DNA of 64,000 nt from Streptomyces flavidovirens DSM 40150. Lineage in GTDB: Bacteria > Actinomycetota > Actinomycetes > Streptomycetales > Streptomycetaceae. Positions 18,424-26,877 of this stretch are shown piece by piece. Where the stretch lies: positions 62,001 to 126,000 of the forward strand of contig NZ_KE386846.1 of assembly GCF_000429085.1 (NCBI RefSeq), in the 5' to 3' direction. Position 1 is the first letter of the stretch. Every line of letters starts with the position of its first letter. Below the pieces are notes generated by a model. The model had not been told where the DNA came from. It saw only the letters and a list, made by a program, of their open reading frames with translations, and ran no database searches. The translations under genes and the position numbers were made by a program.

Positions 18424-21246
18424 TCAGCCCACCGACGAGTACGCGACCACGCCGCGCAGCACCGCGTCGACCGCCTTGCGCGCGTTCTTCGTGACCGTGC
18501 TTCCCTCGGCAGACGACGGCGCGGCCGCCGCGATCTGCCCCAGTACGTCGATGACCTGCTTGCACCAGCGGACAAAGTCTCCCGCCGGCATCTCCGCCTC
18601 GCGCAGCACCTCGTCGAGCCCCTTGCCCGACGCCCACATGTACACCGCCCAGGCGAAGCCGAGATCGGGCTCGCGCTGCCCGACGCCCTCCGCCTGGTTG
18701 ATCTTGAACTCCTCCTCCAGGGCATCGAGCCTGCCCCAGATGCGGACCATCTCAGCCAGTGCGATCTTCGCGGGCCCGGTCGGCACCTTCGGCGCGACCG
18801 CGTCGTCCGCCTGGCGTGCCTCGAACACCAACGCCGAGACGCACGCCGCCAGTTCGGCCGGCTTGAGCCCTTCCCACACGCCTTCGCGCAGGCACTCGGA
18901 CGCCAGCAGGTCGAGCTCACCGTAGAGCCGGGCCAGCCGCTTGCCGTGTTCGGTGGCCTTGTCGCCGCGCAGGTAGTCCAGCTCGGTCAGCAGGGCGTAG
19001 ATCCGGTCGAAGGTACGGGCGATGGTGTTCGTCCGTCCCTCGATGCGCCGCTCCAGCTGCTTCGTGTCCCGCTGGAGGCGGTGGTAGCGCTCGGCCCACC
19101 GGGCGTGGTCCTCACGCTCGTCGCAGCCGTGGCACGGGTGCGCGCGCAGCTCGGCACGCAGCCGCGAGATCTCACGGTCGTCGGCCGCCGCCGCGCGCTG
19201 CTTGCGGTGCCGCTCGGGGGCGATGTGCCCGGCCTTGGTCCGCAGCGCGGAGGCCAGATCACGCCGCGACTGCGGGCTGCGCGCGTTGAACGACTTCGGG
19301 ATGCGCATCCGCTCCAGCGCCTCCACCGGCACCGGAAAGTCGATCGACGCGAGCCGCTTGACCTGCCGCTCGGCGGTCAGGACCAGAGGCCGCGGCCCGT
19401 CGTGCTGATCGAATCCGCGGTGTCCGTTGGCCCGCCCGGCGGGCAGCCCCGGATCCAGCACCAGCGCCAGACCGGCGAACTTGCCGGTGGGCACGTGGAT
19501 GACGTCACCGGTCTTGAGCTTCTCCAGCGACGCGGCCGCCGCGACCCGCCGCTGCACAGCGCCCTGCTTGGCCAGCTCGGTCTCGCGGTCCTTGAGCTCG
19601 CGGCGCAGCCGCGCGTACTCCTCGAAGTCCCCGAGGTGACAGGTCATGCCCTCCCGGTAGCCCTGAATGCCCTCTTCGTTCTTCTGGACCTGCTTCGAGA
19701 TCCCGACGACCGACTTGTCGGCCTGGAACTGCGCGAAGGAGGTCTCCAGCAGCTCGCGCGAGCGGTGCCGCCCGAACTGCTCCACCAGGTTGACCGCCAT
19801 GTTGTACGACGGCCTGAAGCTGGAGCGCAGCGGGTACGTACGCGTCCCGGCCAGTCCCGCGAGCGCCCCCGGGTCCATACCGCGCTGCCAGAGCACCACG
19901 GCGTGGCCCTCGATGTCGATGCCGCGCCGCCCCGCCCGGCCGGTCAGTTGCGTGTACTCGCCGGGGGTGATGTCGGCGTGCTGTTCACCGTTCCACTTGA
20001 CGAGCTTCTCCAGCACCACCGAGCGGGCCGGCATGTTGATGCCGAGCGCCAGCGTCTCGGTCGCGAAGACCGCCTTGACCAGCCCCCGTACGAACAGTTC
20101 CTCGACGACCTCCTTGAAGGTCGGCAGCATCCCGGCGTGGTGCGCGGCGATGCCCCGCTCCAGGCCTTCGAGCCATTCGTAGTACCCGAGGACATGTAGG
20201 TCCTCGCCGGGGATGGAAGCCGTCCGCTCCTCGACGATCTCGCGCACCAGCATGCGCTCGTCCTGGTCGTTGAGGCGCAGGCCCGCGTACATGCACTGCT
20301 GTACGGCGGCCTCACAGGCGGCCCGGCTGAAGATGAAGGTGATCGCGGGCAGCAGGCCCGCGCTGTCGAGCCGCTCGATGACCTCGGGCCTGGCGGGTGT
20401 CCAGATACGGCTGCGCTGCCTGCGCTCCCGCTCCCGGTCCGCCTCCCGCATGTTTCCGCGGCCACGGCCGCGCGCGAAGGACGGGGTGCCGTTCTCCATG
20501 CGTGCCATGCGCACCAGGTCGGGGTTGACCTCGCGCCTGCCGCCCCGGCCGTCGTCGGACTCCTCGAAGAGGTCGTACATCTTGCGCCCGGCGAGCACGT
20601 GCTGCCACAGCGGCACGGGCCGGTGCTCGGAGACGATCACCTCGGTGTCGCCGCGGACGGTGTCCAGCCAGTCACCGAACTCCTCCGCGTTGGACACGGT
20701 CGCCGACAGCGACACCAGCGTCACCGAATCGGGGAGGTGGATGATCACCTCTTCCCAGACGGCGCCGCGGAAGCGGTCGGAGAGGTAGTGCACCTCGTCC
20801 ATCACCACATAGGCGAGCCCGCGCAGCGCCTGCGATCCCGCGTACAGCATGTTCCGCAGGACCTCGGTGGTCATGACGATCACCGGGGCGTCGGGGTTGA
20901 CGCTGTTGTCGCCGGTCAGCAGCCCGACCTTGTCGGCGCCGTAGCGCCTCACCAGGTCCTGGAACTTCTGGTTCGACAGCGCCTTGATGGGCGTGGTGTA
21001 GAAGCACTTGCGCCGCTCGGCCAGAGCCAGGTGCACGGCGAACTCGCCGACGATGGTTTTGCCCGAGCCGGTCGGGGCGGCCACGAGCACGCCCTTTCCG
21101 GCTTCGAGGGCTTTGCAGGCCTCGACCTGGTACGGGTCCAGCTCGAAGTCGTACAGCTCGCGGAAGGGCGCAAGCGCGGTGGCCTGCTCGGCCGCACGGG
21201 TCCGGGCAGCGGCGTAACGCTCGGCTGGGGAGAGTTCCTCTGTCAT
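18424..21246 (-). CDS. Ski2-like DEAD/DEAH-box RNA helicase (HelY type)
   Basis: A 940-residue superfamily 2 helicase. Walker A is APTGSGKT at residues 57-64. The DEVH box is VVMDEVHYLSD, followed by SATVSNAEEFGDW. The C-terminal RecA domain carries TETLALGINMPARSVV and QLTGRAGRRGID, the Ski2/Mtr4 hallmark. A CHGC pair lies in the later half, and a helical C-terminal domain follows, as in HelY of mycobacteria. It probably acts in RNA processing or decay. It is the last gene of a minus-strand run after tatA-tatC, 73 bp downstream of tatC. Confidence 0.92.
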   Translation of the reverse strand: MTEELSPAERYAAARTRAAEQATALAPFRELYDFELDPYQVEACKALEAGKGVLVAAPTGSGKTIVGEFAVHLALAERRKCFYTTPIKALSNQKFQDLVRRYGADKVGLLTGDNSVNPDAPVIVMTTEVLRNMLYAGSQALRGLAYVVMDEVHYLSDRFRGAVWEEVIIHLPDSVTLVSLSATVSNAEEFGDWLDTVRGDTEVIVSEHRPVPLWQHVLAGRKMYDLFEESDDGRGGRREVNPDLVRMARMENGTPSFARGRGRGNMREADRERERRQRSRIWTPARPEVIERLDSAGLLPAITFIFSRAACEAAVQQCMYAGLRLNDQDERMLVREIVEERTASIPGEDLHVLGYYEWLEGLERGIAAHHAGMLPTFKEVVEELFVRGLVKAVFATETLALGINMPARSVVLEKLVKWNGEQHADITPGEYTQLTGRAGRRGIDIEGHAVVLWQRGMDPGALAGLAGTRTYPLRSSFRPSYNMAVNLVEQFGRHRSRELLETSFAQFQADKSVVGISKQVQKNEEGIQGYREGMTCHLGDFEEYARLRRELKDRETELAKQGAVQRRVAAAASLEKLKTGDVIHVPTGKFAGLALVLDPGLPAGRANGHRGFDQHDGPRPLVLTAERQVKRLASIDFPVPVEALERMRIPKSFNARSPQSRRDLASALRTKAGHIAPERHRKQRAAAADDREISRLRAELRAHPCHGCDEREDHARWAERYHRLQRDTKQLERRIEGRTNTIARTFDRIYALLTELDYLRGDKATEHGKRLARLYGELDLLASECLREGVWEGLKPAELAACVSALVFEARQADDAVAPKVPTGPAKIALAEMVRIWGRLDALEEEFKINQAEGVGQREPDLGFAWAVYMWASGKGLDEVLREAEMPAGDFVRWCKQVIDVLGQIAAAAPSSAEGSTVTKNARKAVDAVLRGVVAYSSVG

Positions 21247-21319
21247 CTTGTCTTCGAGCCTACCCGCCAGGTATGACAGTCAGCCTGATCTTTATCGCGG
21301 CCCGGCGGGACCCTGAAAG

Positions 21320-22282
21320 TCAGGTGGCGTCGTCGTATCCGGTCAGCTGCTTGCGTCCCGGCCCCGAGCTCTCGGCACCGGCCTGCTCGGGCAGCGCGCG
21401 CGAGGCGGACACGGCTTCGACCTCACCGACGGCCTCGGGACTGAGGTCGAGGACGGACGCCTCGTCGTCGTCCAGCTCGGCGTCCGGATCGTTTCGCCGG
21501 CGGCGCTTGTCATTGAGCAGCGAGAAGCCGACCGCGAGGAAGTAGAGGACGGCCAGCGGGCCCGCCAGCAGCAGCATCGAGATGGGCTCGCCACCAGGGG
21601 TGGCGATGGCCGCGAAGGCGGTGAGGCCGACGAGCATTCCGCGCCACCAGCGCAGCATGCGGGCGCCCGTGAGGACGCCGGTGATGTTGAGCAGGATGAG
21701 CAGCAGCGGCAGCTCGAAGGCAAGACCGAAGACGATCACCATGCGGGTGATCAGATCGAGGTAGTCGTCGAGCGGCAGCAAGTTCTGCGCGTCGTCGGGC
21801 GTGAAGCTGAGCATGATCTCAGCGGTCTGCGGGAGGATCGCGTACGCCAGGTAGGCGCCGCCCGCGAAGAGCGGGACCCCCGCCGCCACGAAGGCCAGCG
21901 AGTAGCGCTTCTCCGTGCGGTGCAGGCCGGGCGCGACGAACGCCCAAAGCTGGTAGAGCCATACCGGAGTGGCCACCAGGACGCCCGCCATCAGCGAGAC
22001 CTTGAGCGCGATGGTGAAGGGCGACAGCAGACCGTTGGTCGTCATCGACGCGCACGGCTTGCCGTTGCGCATGGTGAGGGCGCCGTCCACACAGCCCACC
22101 GAGGACAGGATGGGCTGCATCAGGAACCTGAAGATTTCCCGCTGATAGAACGCTGCGACAACCACCATGACAACGATGGCCAGTACAGACTTCAGCAGTC
22201 GGTTACGCAGCTCACGCAGGTGCTCGGCGAGCGGCATGCGCCCCTCGTCGTCCTTCACCTGCTTGCGGGCAGACTTGAGCAA
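21320..22282 (-). CDS. tatC: Sec-independent protein translocase subunit TatC
   Basis: A 320-residue membrane protein with six predicted helices. It shows the conserved N-terminal MPLAEHLRELRNRLLKS motif, in which HLRELR binds twin-arginine signals, and a central EKRY segment with cytosolic loops. An acidic, Ser/Glu-rich cytosolic tail of about 60 residues follows the last helix, longer than in E. coli but usual in streptomycetes. It forms the receptor core of the Tat translocon with TatA, encoded 52 bp upstream on the same strand. The start at 22282 follows a GGCGTGGG region; an internal ATG at about residue 16 is possible. Confidence 0.95.
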   Translation of the reverse strand: MLKSARKQVKDDEGRMPLAEHLRELRNRLLKSVLAIVVMVVVAAFYQREIFRFLMQPILSSVGCVDGALTMRNGKPCASMTTNGLLSPFTIALKVSLMAGVLVATPVWLYQLWAFVAPGLHRTEKRYSLAFVAAGVPLFAGGAYLAYAILPQTAEIMLSFTPDDAQNLLPLDDYLDLITRMVIVFGLAFELPLLLILLNITGVLTGARMLRWWRGMLVGLTAFAAIATPGGEPISMLLLAGPLAVLYFLAVGFSLLNDKRRRRNDPDAELDDDEASVLDLSPEAVGEVEAVSASRALPEQAGAESSGPGRKQLTGYDDAT

Positions 22283-22334
22283 CCCACGCCCCTCGTCTCG
22301 TGCGGCGGCTGTAATCGGATTCGACTGAACCGCG

Positions 22335-22625
22335 TCAGCTCTGAGTGGTGTGGGTCGGGTCGTTCACCGGACGCGCGCTGGTCACATCGCCGGGCGCGGC
22401 CTTGATCGTCCGCGGTGCGGGAGTCTGCTGGTCGGGCGTCGCCGGGGCGGGGTCGGCCGGATTCGCCGCCTCGTCGTCCTTCTTCATCGCCTTGGCCTCG
22501 CTCTTGAGAATACGAGCGGACTTGCCGAGCGAACGCGCCATGTCCGGAAGCTTCTTGGCACCGAAGAGCAACAGAATGACGGCGAGGATCAGAACGATCT
22601 CGAGGGGCTTCAGATTGCCGATCAT
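22335..22625 (-). CDS. tatA: twin-arginine translocase subunit TatA
   Basis: A 96-residue protein with the TatA layout: a short periplasmic N-terminus (MIGNLKPLE), one membrane helix (IVLILAVILLLFGAKKLP with the conserved Phe-Gly hinge), an amphipathic helix (DMARSLGKSARILKSEAKAMK) and an acidic, Pro/Ala-rich tail. ATG at 22625 is preferred over the earlier ATG because it starts the conserved region and has GAAGGAAG upstream. It forms the pore of the Tat system with TatC. Confidence 0.95.
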   Translation of the reverse strand: MIGNLKPLEIVLILAVILLLFGAKKLPDMARSLGKSARILKSEAKAMKKDDEAANPADPAPATPDQQTPAPRTIKAAPGDVTSARPVNDPTHTTQS

Positions 22626-22839
22626 GTGCGACTTCCTTCTCACTGAGGCGGCTGGGGTGGAACTGCGGGCTGTCCCTCCGGTCGGACCGATGTCCGCCCT
22701 TCATGCTCAAGCGATCGTAACCCGTAGGAGTAAACGTGGGGCAATGCCCATGCGTACTCCGGATTGCGACCCGCGCCTCACCGCGGGAGCCGCCCGGCCA
22801 GCCTACGCTCCCGCCCGCTCCCGGCGGCGGGCCGCGCTC

Positions 22840-23037
22840 CTACCGCCACGCTTCGCCGGTGCGCGCCAGGTCCTCGGCCGCGCGTTCCAGGTTCTGTGCG
22901 GCCTTGTTGATGTCCTGCGAGGTCTTGGCGACCTGGCGCCCGAGGCGCTGGACCTCGATGAATACCCGGATCGCCAGAACGCCCAGTACGGCAAGACCAC
23001 AGAAACCAAAAGCGATTGCGAGCATCGGCCAGAACAT
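22840..23037 (-). CDS. small membrane-anchored coiled-coil protein, unknown function
   Basis: A 65-residue protein. Residues 3-25 form one membrane helix (MLAIAFGFCGLAVLGVLAIRV). Residues 28-60 are an amphipathic, heptad-like helix (QRLGRQVAKTSQDINKAAQN onward). This resembles small DUF948-like or divisome-type single-pass proteins and fits a membrane-tethered scaffold. It sits between the zinc-ribbon gene and tatA, in the pafB-pafC-tatA-tatC strand. No characterised homologue is known to me. The ATG and the close spacing (18 bp after the zinc-ribbon gene) support a real gene. Confidence 0.75.
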   Translation of the reverse strand: MFWPMLAIAFGFCGLAVLGVLAIRVFIEVQRLGRQVAKTSQDINKAAQNLERAAEDLARTGEAWR

Positions 23038-23055
23038 GCGCAGAGCCTAGACGGT

Positions 23056-23310
23056 TCAGACAGTGGAGTGGAGTCGCAGCGTCCGTACGCCGCCCCCTGT
23101 GAGCAGCTCGACGATCCGCTCCCCCGCCGGTTTGCGCACCGGCGTCTCGCACTCGGGGCAGGTGAAGGAGTAGAAGGTCGTACGGCGGCTGGCGCCGATC
23201 GCGAGGCGCAGCGAACCCGCGGACAGTTCGAAGCGGGCTCCGCAGTCGGGGCAGCCCGCCTTGAAGAGGACAGGGCCCACCTGGGCGGGAATACCGGGCA
23301 GCAGTGACAT
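23056..23310 (-). CDS. small zinc-ribbon protein
   Basis: An 84-residue protein with two CxxC pairs (CPDCGARFEL, then FTCPECETP) about 27 residues apart, forming a zinc ribbon. The C-terminus has VELLTGGGVRTLRL. ATG at 23310 has GAGGAG about 10 nt upstream; GTG at 23316 is too close to that ribosome site. It starts 14 nt after the pafC stop, so it is almost surely translated from the same message. It may bind nucleic acid or act as a partner of PafC or another complex. It is an unstudied part of the operon. Confidence 0.78.
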   Translation of the reverse strand: MSLLPGIPAQVGPVLFKAGCPDCGARFELSAGSLRLAIGASRRTTFYSFTCPECETPVRKPAGERIVELLTGGGVRTLRLHSTV

Positions 23311-23324
23311 GTCCACCAATCTCC

Positions 23325-24287
23325 TCAGACCTGACCGGCGCTCTCGTACGCCGCGAGCGCCTCGCGGGCCGCTTCCCGCGCGCTGACCGCCAGCTCCGGG
23401 GGCGACACGATGTGCCCGTCCCCGCCGAGCCGCAGCGCGAGCCGCCGCAGCGAGGCCGGTTCCGGCGTACGCAGCGTGATCCGCAGGCCGCCGTCGGGCA
23501 GTTCCTCCGCGCTGTCGTGCGGGTAGTACTCGGCGACCCAGCGCCCGCCCGGCCCCACCTCCACCACCACCTCGGGGTCGTCCGCCGCGGGCTGTACGAG
23601 CCCCTCCGACAGGTCACGCAGCTCGATCTCCGGGGGTACGGACGGCTCGTCGAGCAGCCTGATCTCGGCGACCCGGTCGAGCCGGAACGTACGCCGTGCC
23701 TCGGAGAGCCGGCACCAGGCCTCCATGTACGTGTGCCCCACGGCGAAGAGCCGGATCGGGTCGACCTCGCGCTCGGTGAGCTTGTCGCGCGCCGGTGAGT
23801 AGTAGCGCAGCCACAGCCGGCGCCGCTCCGAGATCGCCCGGTCGACGTCCGCGAAGACCCCGCCCTCGGACTCGAAGGTCACCGAGAACCTGGAGCTGGC
23901 GCCCGCCGCCTCGCCCGCCGCGGCCTCCAGCTTCGCCGTGGCGCGCAGCAGCGCCTGCCGGTCGCCCTCACGCAGGCCGGGGAGCGTGGAGACAGCGCGG
24001 GCGGCGACGAGCAGCGCGGTTGCCTCGTCGGCGGCGAGCCGCAGCGGCTCGGCAACATCGTCCGGGTTGTGCCACCAGATCCGGTCGCCGTCGGTGTCGA
24101 TGTCGAGAAGGTCGCCGCCGCGGAAGCTGGTCCCGCACATGGGCAGCACGTCGAGGTCGGAGATCAGCTCGTCCTCAGTGATCCCGAAGGCGCGGGCGAC
24201 ATCGGTGACATGCGCGCCGGGGCGCTCGCGCAGGTACGTCACCAGGGAGAGCATCCGCCGGGTCTGGTCGATCGCGTTCGTGGCCAT
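23325..24287 (-). CDS. pafC: WYL-domain transcriptional regulator PafC
   Basis: A 320-residue protein with an N-terminal winged helix-turn-helix (about residues 8-75: MLSLVTYLRERPGAHVTDVARAF) and a WYL domain in the middle (RRRLWLRYYSPARDKLTERE), followed by a C-terminal WCX segment. PafB and PafC form a complex that activates LexA-independent DNA damage genes in mycobacteria. Here pafC follows pafB by 23 bp on the same strand. The proteasome name is positional; direct action on pupylation is not shown. Confidence 0.92.
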   Translation of the reverse strand: MATNAIDQTRRMLSLVTYLRERPGAHVTDVARAFGITEDELISDLDVLPMCGTSFRGGDLLDIDTDGDRIWWHNPDDVAEPLRLAADEATALLVAARAVSTLPGLREGDRQALLRATAKLEAAAGEAAGASSRFSVTFESEGGVFADVDRAISERRRLWLRYYSPARDKLTEREVDPIRLFAVGHTYMEAWCRLSEARRTFRLDRVAEIRLLDEPSVPPEIELRDLSEGLVQPAADDPEVVVEVGPGGRWVAEYYPHDSAEELPDGGLRITLRTPEPASLRRLALRLGGDGHIVSPPELAVSAREAAREALAAYESAGQV

Positions 24288-24310
24288 GGTGGCTGTGTCC
24301 TCGGTCCTTC

Positions 24311-25267
24311 TCAGTCCTTGGCCACGGCGCGCAGCCGGTCCACGACGTCCGCCCGCAGGTCAGCGGGCTCCAGTACGACGACCTCGGGGCCGAGCTCGAC
24401 GAGCCAGGCGTCGAGACCGTGTCCGTACGGAATCGCCAGCTCGTCCCAGCCGTCACCCAGGTCCCGTACGGCGGTCGCCCTGGCCCGCAGCGGGTAGCCG
24501 GAGCCCTGGCGCAGCTTGATCAGGGCGGTGCGGGTGGCGGTTTCGCCCGCCCAGCTCTCGACGGTCTCGCGTACGGTCACGACGTCCGGCACCTCGGCCG
24601 TGAAGGACCCGGCGCGCGAGCGCACCTTGCCGGTGATCCGGGAGAGCCGGAAGACCCGCTCGGCGCCGCGCTCGCGGTCCCAGCCGGCGAGGTACCAGTG
24701 GCCGCGCCAGCACTCCAGCGTCCACGGCTCGACGTGCCGGGTCTCGGGGCGGGCGGCGTTGGCCTTGCGGTAGTCGAAGACGACGGGCCGCCGGTCGCGG
24801 CAGGCCAGCATCAGGGGCTCGAAGGCCGTCTCGTGCACCGGGATGCGGGGTTCGAGGGCGCTCTGGTGGCCTTCGTACGGGTCCTCCGCCTCGGGCATGC
24901 CCGCCGCGCGCAGCTTCTGCAGCGCGCCGCTGGCGGCGCCGGCGAGGCGGGCCTGCTGCCAGACCTTGGCGGCGAGGCCGAGGGCAGCGGCCTCCTCGGC
25001 GTCGAGGGTGATGGCGGGCAGGCGGTTGCTGTCGCGGCGGGCCAGGTAGCCGGCTTCGCCGTCGAGGTTCTCGACGGTCTCGATGACCAGACCGAGTTCG
25101 CGCAGATCGTCCTTGTCGCGCTCGAACATGCGGTTGAAGGAGTCGTCGGTGCCCGCTTCGAGGTAGGCCTCGATGGACCCACGCAGTTCCCGCTTGCTGA
25201 GCGGGCGCCGGGTCCCGAGCAGGCACAACGCCAGGTTCATCAACCGTTCGGCCTTGGCAATCGCCAT
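24311..25267 (-). CDS. pafB: WYL-domain transcriptional regulator PafB
   Basis: A 318-residue partner of PafC with the same architecture. The N-terminal HTH starts MAIAKAERLMNLALCLLGTR, a WYL domain includes RRPVVFDYRKANAARPETRH and WYLAGWDRERG near residues 170-230, and a WCX-like end follows. ATG at 25267 is preferred over GTG at 25273 because AGAGG lies 6 nt upstream. It is the first gene of the pafB-pafC-zinc ribbon group. An intrinsic terminator lies further upstream, beyond the FKBP gene. Confidence 0.92.
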   Translation of the reverse strand: MAIAKAERLMNLALCLLGTRRPLSKRELRGSIEAYLEAGTDDSFNRMFERDKDDLRELGLVIETVENLDGEAGYLARRDSNRLPAITLDAEEAAALGLAAKVWQQARLAGAASGALQKLRAAGMPEAEDPYEGHQSALEPRIPVHETAFEPLMLACRDRRPVVFDYRKANAARPETRHVEPWTLECWRGHWYLAGWDRERGAERVFRLSRITGKVRSRAGSFTAEVPDVVTVRETVESWAGETATRTALIKLRQGSGYPLRARATAVRDLGDGWDELAIPYGHGLDAWLVELGPEVVVLEPADLRADVVDRLRAVAKD

Positions 25268-25330
25268 CGGCACCCTCTCTCTTGCTCTACGACCGTCGAC
25301 CGTACCGCTCCGGGGTGTCGCGGCAAAAGC

Positions 25331-25362
25331 CGAGGGCCCATGCCGGACGGCATGGGCCCTCG
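25331..25362 (-). terminator. terminator downstream of the small FKBP gene
   Basis: A perfect 15-bp inverted repeat (25331-25345 with 25348-25362) with a 2-nt centre. It separates the two FKBP genes from pafB-pafC on the minus strand. Confidence 0.8.
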
Positions 25363-25395
25363 TACCGCTCTCACTTGATCAGAGAGCGACCTTGA

Positions 25396-25767
25396 TCAGA
25401 CCGCGACGAGGTCGCAGACGAAGATCAGCGTCTCGCCCGGCTTGATGACGCCGCCGGCGCCGTGGTCGCCGTACGCGAGGTGCGGGGGAATGATCAGCTC
25501 GCGGCGGCCGCCGACCTTCATGCCCTGCACGCCCTGGTCCCAGCCGGCGATGACGCGGCCGGCACCGAGCGGGAACTGCAGCGGCGTGCCGCGGTTCCAG
25601 CTGGAGTCGAACTCCTCGCCGGTGGAGAAGGCCACACCCACGTAGTGGACCTTGACGTTGTGGCCCGCCTTGGCCACCTCGCCGTCGCCCTCCCAGATGT
25701 CCCTGATCTGCAGGTCCTTCGGCGGCTCTCCACCCGGGAAGTCGACCTCGGGCTTCTCGATGCTCAC
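25396..25767 (-). CDS. FKBP-type peptidyl-prolyl cis-trans isomerase, cytosolic
   Basis: A 123-residue single-domain FKBP. Conserved active-site stretches are VHYVG, FDSSWNRG, FPLGAGRVIAGWDQG, ELIIPPHLAYG and LIFVCDLV. It lacks a signal peptide and catalyses prolyl isomerisation in the cytosol. It lies 44 bp downstream of a secreted FKBP lipoprotein gene on the same strand and probably shares its promoter. It is followed by a strong terminator. Confidence 0.93.
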   Translation of the reverse strand: MSIEKPEVDFPGGEPPKDLQIRDIWEGDGEVAKAGHNVKVHYVGVAFSTGEEFDSSWNRGTPLQFPLGAGRVIAGWDQGVQGMKVGGRRELIIPPHLAYGDHGAGGVIKPGETLIFVCDLVAV

Positions 25768-25811
25768 GGAAAATGCTCCTCTGTACTACGAACTGGGCAA
25801 CCTGGACAGTC

Positions 25812-26759
25812 TTACATCACCGCGAGAATGTCCACCTGGAACACCAGCGTCGAGTTGGCGGGGATGGACTGCTGCTTCTTGTCACCGAAGGCCTGGTCCG
25901 GCGGGATGACGAGGAGCACGCGGCTGCCGGCCTTCTTGCCGACCAGTCCGTCCTTGAGGCCCTTCAGCGTGACCTGCGGCAGCGCGAACTGCTGGGTCTT
26001 GCCCTGGGCGTACGTACTGTCGAAGAGCTTGCCGTCCTTCCAGATCAGCCCCTGGTAGGCGACGGACACCGTGTCGGAGTCCTTCACCACCGCGCCGTCG
26101 CTCTCCAGTACGTAGGTGGAGAGGAGCTTCTTCGGCGGGTCCGACTTCTTCGGCATCGTGACCTTCGGCGCCTTGCCGTCGGTGTTGACGCCGACCTTGG
26201 GCAGGTCGATGTTGTCCTGCGCGACCTCGCTGCCCTTGGCGGAGGAGGGGATGCTCTTGGCCTTCAGGATGTCCACGACGAAGACCAGGGTGGCGTTCGG
26301 CTTGATCGTCGGGGGCTGGCCCTGCGCGCCGTAACCCATCTCGGGCGGGATGACGAGCTGGACGCGGCTGCCGACCTTCTGGCCCTCCAGGCCCTTGTCC
26401 CAGCCGGGGATGACCATGCCCGCGCCGAGGGTCAGCGGGAAGGGCTGCTTGCGGTCGAAGCTGTTGTCGAAGGGCTTCGTGGAGTCCCACTGCTGGCCGA
26501 GGTAGTTCACCTCGATGGCGTCACCCTTCTTGAGGGTCGCAGCATCGTCCTTGCCCTTGCTGAGGACCTCGGTCTTCAGTTCCTTGGGCGGATCGCCCTC
26601 TCCCTTGGCGAGGGTCGGCTTCTCGCCGAACTTGGCTCCCGCGGTGATCGCCGGCAGTCCGTTCTTTGACGAGGTGGAGTCGGAGCCCTTGTCGTTGCCA
26701 CACGCCGCTGTCGAGAGCAGCAGCAGGGGGACGACAAGTAGGCCGGCAAGTCGGCGCAC
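25812..26759 (-). CDS. lipoprotein with two FKBP peptidyl-prolyl isomerase domains
   Basis: A 315-residue exported protein. A type II signal peptide (MRRLAGLLVVPLLLLSTAAC) ends with a lipobox Cys at residue 20. Two tandem FKBP domains follow, about residues 85-175 (with PLTLGAGMVIPGWDKG and GYGAQG) and 225-315 (QLQFALPQ-like, LLVIPPDQAFG, VFQVDILAVM). It probably helps fold exported proteins at the outer face of the membrane. The second domain has lost several active-site residues and may be structural. It is encoded between pafA and the cytosolic FKBP gene. Confidence 0.9.
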   Translation of the reverse strand: MRRLAGLLVVPLLLLSTAACGNDKGSDSTSSKNGLPAITAGAKFGEKPTLAKGEGDPPKELKTEVLSKGKDDAATLKKGDAIEVNYLGQQWDSTKPFDNSFDRKQPFPLTLGAGMVIPGWDKGLEGQKVGSRVQLVIPPEMGYGAQGQPPTIKPNATLVFVVDILKAKSIPSSAKGSEVAQDNIDLPKVGVNTDGKAPKVTMPKKSDPPKKLLSTYVLESDGAVVKDSDTVSVAYQGLIWKDGKLFDSTYAQGKTQQFALPQVTLKGLKDGLVGKKAGSRVLLVIPPDQAFGDKKQQSIPANSTLVFQVDILAVM

Positions 26760-26815
26760 GTGTTCCTCAGATCTCAGACGGCACAGTAGTCGCCCGCCAC
26801 TCTAAGGCGTGGCCG

Positions 26816-26844
26816 GGGCCCCGCACGAGGAACGTGCGGGGCCC
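26816..26844 (-). terminator. terminator downstream of pafA
   Basis: A 12-bp perfect GC-rich hairpin (26816-26827 with 26833-26844) with a 5-nt loop, between the pafA stop at 26878 and the FKBP lipoprotein start at 26759. Confidence 0.75.
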
Positions 26845-26877
26845 GGGTTGCGTTCCGGAAAACCGGACATGGCCGGA

